DNA from: Candidatus Falkowiibacteriota bacterium
GTDB lineage: Bacteria > Patescibacteriota > Patescibacteriia > Patescibacteriales > UBA12465
Direction of reading: 5' to 3'
Assembly: GCA_903937325.1 (NCBI GenBank)
Contig: CAIZYV010000105.1
Location: 1-10,067, forward strand
Length of the DNA: 10,067 nucleotides
The translations under genes were made by a program, and so were the position numbers. Positions 6,296 to 10,067 of the stretch are shown piece by piece. The notes under the pieces are model-generated. The model made no database searches, was not told the origin of the DNA, and worked only from the letters and a program-made list of their open reading frames with translations. Positions within the stretch are counted from its first letter, which is position 1. Every line of letters starts with the position of its first letter.

Positions 6296-7246
6296 GTGCT
6301 TTATCGTGAATTTACAGCTCTAGGCAGCGATATCGCTGTCGCTATTGATTTTAACGGTGGTGATGCTTTAATGCTTTTAGATGAAATTCAGGCTGCTATT
6401 ATTGATTTTGACAAGAGATTTAGTCGTTTTATTAAAGGCAATGAGCTCGCTCTTTTTAATTCCTCTAAATCTTTAAAACGACATTTAAGCTCGGAGATGG
6501 CTGATATATTATTAACAGCGCAAAAATATTATTTTGAGACTGATGGTGTTTTTGACCCTAGTATTATCGACAGCTTGGAGACAGTCGGTTATAATCGCTC
6601 TTTTACTCTTCTTGATAATCAGTTAGCGGATGATTTTCAAGCAATTGATTTAGTTGACCTGCAGGCACGCTTTAAGGCTCGGCCGCTCATGTCTGCTTTG
6701 CAAATTAAAGGTCGGCAAGCTTCTGCTCCTCTTGATTTTCGTCTTGACTTAGGTGGCATTGGTAAAGGCTATATTGTTGATTATTTGAGTCATCGTCTTT
6801 TGTCTGAGGTCGATAATTATTGGTTTTCTGCTGGTGGAGATATTCTGGTTGCTGGTAATAGCGATGGGTCTCTCGGTTGGGAAATTAGTGTTCAAGATCC
6901 TATGCATCCGGAAGCAGACATCTTTTCTTTTTATTCACACGGTAAGAAGCTTGGTATCGCGACTTCCGGTATTTTTAAGCGACGAGGACAATCTGGGGGT
7001 TTTGCCTGGCACCATTTGATTGATCCAAGAAGCGGCTTGCCGGCGCTTAATAATATTATTTCGGTTAGTGTTATTGCTAACTCTGCTTTGCGAGCAGATA
7101 TTTTTGCTAAGACAGTTTTAATTTTAGGAGAAAAAGAAGGTTTAGATTTTATTGATAAACAAGCGGATGCCGCTGCTGTTATTTTTTTAAAAAATGCAGC
7201 GCCGCTTTTTTCTCAACGCTTGCCTTTATTTTTAAAAAATATATGA
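6296..7246 (+). CDS. apbE: FAD:protein FMN transferase (ApbE family)
   Basis: This 316-residue protein covers the whole ApbE domain. ApbE enzymes cut FAD and attach FMN covalently to a threonine or serine of target proteins using Mg2+. Motifs seen in order: FTALGSDI at 6-13 (usual A-M-G-T), DLGGIGKGY at 151-159, SAGGDI at 178-183, ATSG at 222-225, HLIDPRSG at 240-247, and ADIFAKT at 267-273, where D268 is the expected metal ligand and Lys follows at the usual Thr position with Thr one residue later. The start is a GTG 4 bases after the preceding stop; no upstream ATG fits. No signal peptide or lipobox is visible, unlike many exported ApbE proteins, so it may act inside the cell. Its stop overlaps the next start (ATGA), which implies translational coupling to the heme protein. 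No target motif such as S/T-G-A-S/T was found in neighbouring proteins. Confidence 0.93.
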   Translation: MLYREFTALGSDIAVAIDFNGGDALMLLDEIQAAIIDFDKRFSRFIKGNELALFNSSKSLKRHLSSEMADILLTAQKYYFETDGVFDPSIIDSLETVGYNRSFTLLDNQLADDFQAIDLVDLQARFKARPLMSALQIKGRQASAPLDFRLDLGGIGKGYIVDYLSHRLLSEVDNYWFSAGGDILVAGNSDGSLGWEISVQDPMHPEADIFSFYSHGKKLGIATSGIFKRRGQSGGFAWHHLIDPRSGLPALNNIISVSVIANSALRADIFAKTVLILGEKEGLDFIDKQADAAAVIFLKNAAPLFSQRLPLFLKNI

Positions 7247-8085
7247 AAACTAAACAACGATTAATTTTATTTTTCTCCGTTGGCGCTTTGTTAACCTTTT
7301 CGCTTATTTTGCTTAATATATTACCCTTAGCGGCTCAGGATAACTATCAATTAGATAGCGATTACGATGGCTTAAGTGATCAGGTGGAGTTAAATATGTA
7401 CCATAGTGATGAGAAAAAGGCAGATACTGACGGTGATAATTATTTAGATTCAGCGGAAATTTTAAGTGGTAACGATCCGCTCGATGCTGCTGACCCAGGA
7501 ATTATTTTAAGCAAATCAGTATCATTAGATATCGCCTCTCAAAGCGCCGATTCTAGTATTTTACCTTGGCAGATTTCTCGAGCTGCCGGTATAACGTCTT
7601 ATCTATTAATGTTTTTGATAGTTATTTTAGGAACAGGCATGACGACGGCTTTTATTTATAAATACTTAAGTCCGGTGAAAGCTTGGCTGGTTCATAAGTA
7701 TTTAAGTCTAGCTTTAGGCCTGGCGTTAATTTTCCACATATTTTCTTTGCTGTTTGATAAATTTATTAATTTTACCTTATTAGATTTGTTATTGCCTTTT
7801 TTCTCAGATTTTAAGCCTTGGTTTTTAAGTTTAGGCATCTTTGCTTTTTATGTTTTGTTACTTATTATTTTTACTTCGCTTTGGTCAAGAATAAAATATC
7901 AGCGTATTTGGAGGGGTATCCATTATCTGACCTATCTTTTCTTTTTATTTTCTTTTATTCATGGTCTTTTTATTGGGACAGATTCGAGTACGCTAGCGAT
8001 GCAAATAATATATGGAGTTAGCGGCCTTATTTTTTTGAGCTTGCTACTTTATCGTTTTGTAATCTATATTTTTAAAAGACGTTAA
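7243..8085 (+). CDS. ferric reductase/YedZ-like heme membrane protein with calcium-loop ectodomain
   Basis: This 280-residue protein has a signal peptide (about 1-31, ending LPLAA), then a short outside domain with two thrombospondin-type-3-like calcium loops: D38, D40, D42, G43 and D46, and D61, D63, D65 and D69, followed by the GNDPLDAADPG turn typical of secreted Patescibacteria proteins. From about residue 115 there are roughly five membrane helices. Four histidines fall in two helices: H151 and H165 (14 apart), and H227 and H240 (13 apart), the spacing used by ferric reductases, NADPH oxidases and YedZ/MsrQ to hold two stacked b hemes. There is no flavin domain in the same chain; the separate FNR-type protein at 4729 fits as its electron donor. 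Its start overlaps the ApbE stop by four bases. The final acceptor outside the cell (iron, quinone or a flavinylated protein) is unknown. Confidence 0.87.
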   Translation: MKTKQRLILFFSVGALLTFSLILLNILPLAAQDNYQLDSDYDGLSDQVELNMYHSDEKKADTDGDNYLDSAEILSGNDPLDAADPGIILSKSVSLDIASQSADSSILPWQISRAAGITSYLLMFLIVILGTGMTTAFIYKYLSPVKAWLVHKYLSLALGLALIFHIFSLLFDKFINFTLLDLLLPFFSDFKPWFLSLGIFAFYVLLLIIFTSLWSRIKYQRIWRGIHYLTYLFFLFSFIHGLFIGTDSSTLAMQIIYGVSGLIFLSLLLYRFVIYIFKRR

Positions 8086-8112
8086 TTTTTTTTGCTTATT
8101 TGCTTGTTAAAT

Positions 8113-8140
8113 AAAAAAACCGGCTTATTGACCGGTTTTT
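8113..8140. terminator. bidirectional terminator between converging operons
   Basis: AAAAACCGG (8115-8123) pairs with CCGGTTTTT (8132-8140) around an 8-base loop. On the plus strand it ends in five Ts, closing the redox operon. On the minus strand the A run at 8113-8119 becomes seven Ts, closing the cysteine desulfurase operon. It is the only terminator seen between the two converging units. Confidence 0.9.
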
Positions 8141-8153
8141 GATTTTAGACTTT

Positions 8154-8171
8154 TTCCGCAGATTCCGCAGA
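8154..8171. repeat. 9-bp tandem direct repeat
   Basis: TTCCGCAGA occurs twice in a row (8154-8162 and 8163-8171) in the gap between the bidirectional terminator and the stop of the minus-strand gene. It may be a replication-slippage duplication; no function is evident. Confidence 0.7.
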
Positions 8172-8178
8172 ACGGGTA

Positions 8179-8688
8179 TTATTCTGATATTACAAGATCA
8201 CTTTCGCCGTTATCGGCATGTTGATGCCCGAAGCGATAAGAATTTTGATATCTATTTAGAAATTCAACTCTTACCCAGGTACTGTTTTGCCGGAAGGAGA
8301 TTATTTTTCCTTCTTCATCGGGGGCTTGATTGTAATATTCGCTATCTTCCGATAACTTGACCTTAAGGCCGATTGCTACATTTTCCGGAGTGACCATTTT
8401 TTTTTCTGATGTTGGTCGCGGCGGTTCTTTGGTGACTTCTAAGAGGTCGCTGACGTCGCCATTTTTGCCATAACGGAAGTCTTCCAATATTTTCTTCTGG
8501 CTATTATTCTTTTTGTCTAGTTTCACTCGACACCAGCCAGCCGAGCAAGAACAGCCTTCGTTAATTTCAATAATTATACCAAGCTCTCCCTGATATTCTT
8601 CTTGATTATTAACTTGTACGCGTAAGCCGCGTTTCGCCCTGTTTTGTTTTAAGGGCTTGGTTTCTATTTCGGTTTCTATTTCTGCCAT
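8179..8688 (-). CDS. protein with two tandem MIB/HERC2-like domains
   Basis: This 169-residue soluble protein has no signal peptide. It is two copies of one module. Copy 1 (about 21-85) runs GLRVQV, then GWCRVKLD (51-58), FRYG (71-74) and SDL (80-82). Copy 2 (about 106-167) runs GLKVKL, then EGKIIS (126-131), TWVRVEFL (137-144), YRFG (151-154) and SDL (163-165). The order G-x-[RK]-V, W-V-x-[VE], N-x-Y-R-x-G, S-D-L is that of the MIB/HERC2 domain, a small SH3-like barrel of eukaryotic ubiquitin ligases, where it binds peptides. Copy 1 carries C46, C48 and C53 (CxCx4C), possibly metal binding. A charged, proline-containing linker (86-104) joins the copies. No ligase or ZZ zinc-finger domain is present. 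The start is 4 bases after the cysteine desulfurase stop, so the two are co-transcribed. Its function is unknown. Confidence 0.7.
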   Translation of the reverse strand: MAEIETEIETKPLKQNRAKRGLRVQVNNQEEYQGELGIIIEINEGCSCSAGWCRVKLDKKNNSQKKILEDFRYGKNGDVSDLLEVTKEPPRPTSEKKMVTPENVAIGLKVKLSEDSEYYNQAPDEEGKIISFRQNSTWVRVEFLNRYQNSYRFGHQHADNGESDLVISE

Positions 8689-8692
8689 TTTT

Positions 8693-9925
8693 CTATTTTT
8701 TTGTGATTAATAATAATTGTTCTATCAATCTGTCGATGTCGCTGACAGTGTTATAGAGGTGCAGCGAGACGCGAACAGCACCTTTTAAACCTAGGCGCTC
8801 TTCTATCAAGGGCTGAGCACAGAACAAACCACTGCGGACGTATATGCCGTGTTTGCCCAGCTCGGTCGCTAAATCCTGATTTTTTATGCGCTCGCCATTA
8901 CTGGCTCCGTCATGGTCAAAAGTAAAAGAAATAACTGATGAAGCCCAGTCTTTTCCTGGACCAGGTCCCAAGAGTTTGATGTTGGGAATCTTTTTTAATT
9001 TTTTCCAGGCGTATTTGCCTAATTGATTAATATAAGTTTTCACCCCTTTTAATCCGTTAGGAAAATTATTCAGGTATTCGGTCGCTGCTTCTAAACCAAT
9101 AATATCCGCGACACTTTGGGTGCCAGCTTCCAGGCGATAAGGGACTGGTTTAAACCAGGCCTTCTTTTTGGTCACTCTGGAAATCATGTCACCACCGGCA
9201 AACATTATTCCCATTTCAGCATGGCGTTGTGGGGCGATGTATAAGCCGCCACTTCCCATTGGTCCGAGCATTTTATGTCCGCTGAAGGCGTAAAAATCCA
9301 CCCCCAAGCGGCTTACATTAACCGGCATATGTCCAATGGCTTGCGCCCCATCAACCAGAACGGCTGCTTTGTAGCGATGAGCCATTTTCACTATCTCTTT
9401 TATAGGGTTTAGTGTCCCCAAAACGTTAGAGACGTGAGTGACGCAGACCAACTTGACATTGAAGATTTTGAATCTTGCTTCCATGTCTTCGAGGTCGAGA
9501 ATCCCGTTATCATACATATTGATAAGTTGCAGATCTAATCCGCTATCACAGCCGGTGATATTTTGCCAAGGGACAATATTGGCGTGGTGTTCCATAATTG
9601 TGGAAAGGATAGTATCTCCTTTCTGCAGATTCTTTTTCGCCCAAGCATGAGCAACGACGTTTATACTCATTGTTGTTCCGCTTGTAAAGGCGAGGCAGCT
9701 AGGCGTTTTAGCCCCAATGAATTTTGCAATTGATCCGCGAGCCGCTTCATAGGCTTCGGTTGCCCGTTCCGCTAAAGGATAGAGGCTCCGGTATGGGTTC
9801 GCATTATCATGCACATAAAAATTTGTTACCGCGTCTATTACTGACTGCGGTTTTTGCGCCGTGGCGCTTGAGTCCAAATACGCGAAAGCGGCACAGGACA
9901 ACAGAGGAAAGTCTTTTGTTGGCAT
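8693..9925 (-). CDS. sufS: SufS-type cysteine desulfurase
   Basis: This 410-residue pyridoxal-phosphate enzyme (aminotransferase class V, group II) takes sulfur from cysteine to form a persulfide for iron-sulfur cluster or thio-cofactor assembly. The key residues are present: H113 in MEHHAN, D192 in VDGAQA, PLP lysine K218 in SGHKMLGPMGSG, R364 and persulfide cysteine C369 in RSGLFCAQP, and VRVSLHLYNT near the end. The active-cysteine loop reads RSGLFCAQP rather than the canonical RAGHHCAQP, and the N-terminal NANPYRS replaces the common N-x-H-R-G; both are mild variants. The length is normal. The start ATG at 9925 gives the short family N-terminus before the YLDSSATAQKP motif, with no Shine-Dalgarno sequence. 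The usual SufBCD, SufU or IscU partners are not in the window; the next gene in the operon is the MIB/HERC2-like protein. Confidence 0.93.
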   Translation of the reverse strand: MPTKDFPLLSCAAFAYLDSSATAQKPQSVIDAVTNFYVHDNANPYRSLYPLAERATEAYEAARGSIAKFIGAKTPSCLAFTSGTTMSINVVAHAWAKKNLQKGDTILSTIMEHHANIVPWQNITGCDSGLDLQLINMYDNGILDLEDMEARFKIFNVKLVCVTHVSNVLGTLNPIKEIVKMAHRYKAAVLVDGAQAIGHMPVNVSRLGVDFYAFSGHKMLGPMGSGGLYIAPQRHAEMGIMFAGGDMISRVTKKKAWFKPVPYRLEAGTQSVADIIGLEAATEYLNNFPNGLKGVKTYINQLGKYAWKKLKKIPNIKLLGPGPGKDWASSVISFTFDHDGASNGERIKNQDLATELGKHGIYVRSGLFCAQPLIEERLGLKGAVRVSLHLYNTVSDIDRLIEQLLLITKK

Positions 9926-9975
9926 TTTTTTTCAGTTTTGGTTTATATTGTTAATTTACAAGTTTAAAAATTGAT

Positions 9976-10002
9976 ATTATAATATTTTAGCTATTTTGTC
10001 AA
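9976..10002 (-). promoter_or_regulatory. consensus promoter upstream of sufS
   Basis: Read on the minus strand, a perfect TTGACA (complement of 9997-10002) and a perfect TATAAT (complement of 9976-9981) are separated by 15 bases, slightly short of the usual 16-18. A shifted TAATAT gives a 17-base spacer. Transcription would start near 9969, about 45 bases before the sufS ATG. On the other strand TTGTCA (9996-10001) and TATACT (10017-10022), also 15 apart, form a possible divergent promoter sharing the same -35 region. Confidence 0.6.
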
Positions 10003-10067
10003 TTTGTAGATAAAATTATACTAATATATGCAAAAATTATCTATAAAAGAGAGTAATAGTTAAACAA

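Noticed and set aside
6296..7246. Alternative genetic code with TGA as glycine
   Set aside because: The ApbE stop is a TGA in a classic ATGA overlap, and reading through would add only a few codons before TAA.
1..10067. tRNA, rRNA, CRISPR array, insertion sequence or riboswitch
   Set aside because: No cloverleaf, spaced repeat array, transposase or inverted terminal repeats were seen; the hairpins present are explained as terminators.

Overview
The window looks like chromosomal DNA of a small-genome bacterium of the Candidate Phyla Radiation (Patescibacteria), probably Parcubacteria-like. The signs are low G+C, short intergenic gaps, starts mostly without a Shine-Dalgarno sequence, and secreted proteins with aspartate-rich thrombospondin-type-3-like calcium loops. 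The placement is inference, as no rRNA or other marker gene is present. All genes read normally with the standard bacterial code.

Left part, plus strand. A closely spaced group (about 113-2324) encodes a GNAT acetyltransferase, a small cupin and an NAD(P)-dependent aldehyde dehydrogenase. Then come single-gene units, most ending in a clear intrinsic terminator: a YvlD/phage-holin-4-like four-helix membrane protein (2423-2767), an HsmA-like membrane gene broken by one extra T in a T7 run (2894-3248), a membrane-anchored SIMPL-domain protein (3409-4128) and an unrecognised 101-residue protein with the only strong Shine-Dalgarno sequence in the window (4244-4549).

Centre, plus strand (4729-8085). 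Four tightly packed genes look like one trans-envelope redox operon: a ferredoxin/flavodoxin-reductase-type FAD/NAD(P) oxidoreductase anchored by a C-terminal membrane helix, a secreted acidic protein with calcium loops, an ApbE-type FAD:protein FMN transferase, and a ferric-reductase/YedZ-type multi-heme membrane protein with a calcium-loop ectodomain. The likely path is NAD(P)H to FAD on the cytoplasmic side, then across the membrane through two b-type hemes. No recognisable FMN-acceptor motif for ApbE is encoded in the window, so the flavinylated partner is missing or unrecognised.

Right part, minus strand. A SufS-type cysteine desulfurase (8693-9925) has a consensus promoter upstream and is followed after 4 bases by a 169-residue protein made of two tandem repeats resembling the eukaryotic MIB/HERC2 domain, the first carrying a CxCx4C cluster. 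This operon converges on the redox operon, and one bidirectional terminator lies between them.

The points most worth checking are the redox operon with its orphan ApbE, the MIB/HERC2-like double domain next to SufS, and the frameshifted HsmA-like gene.
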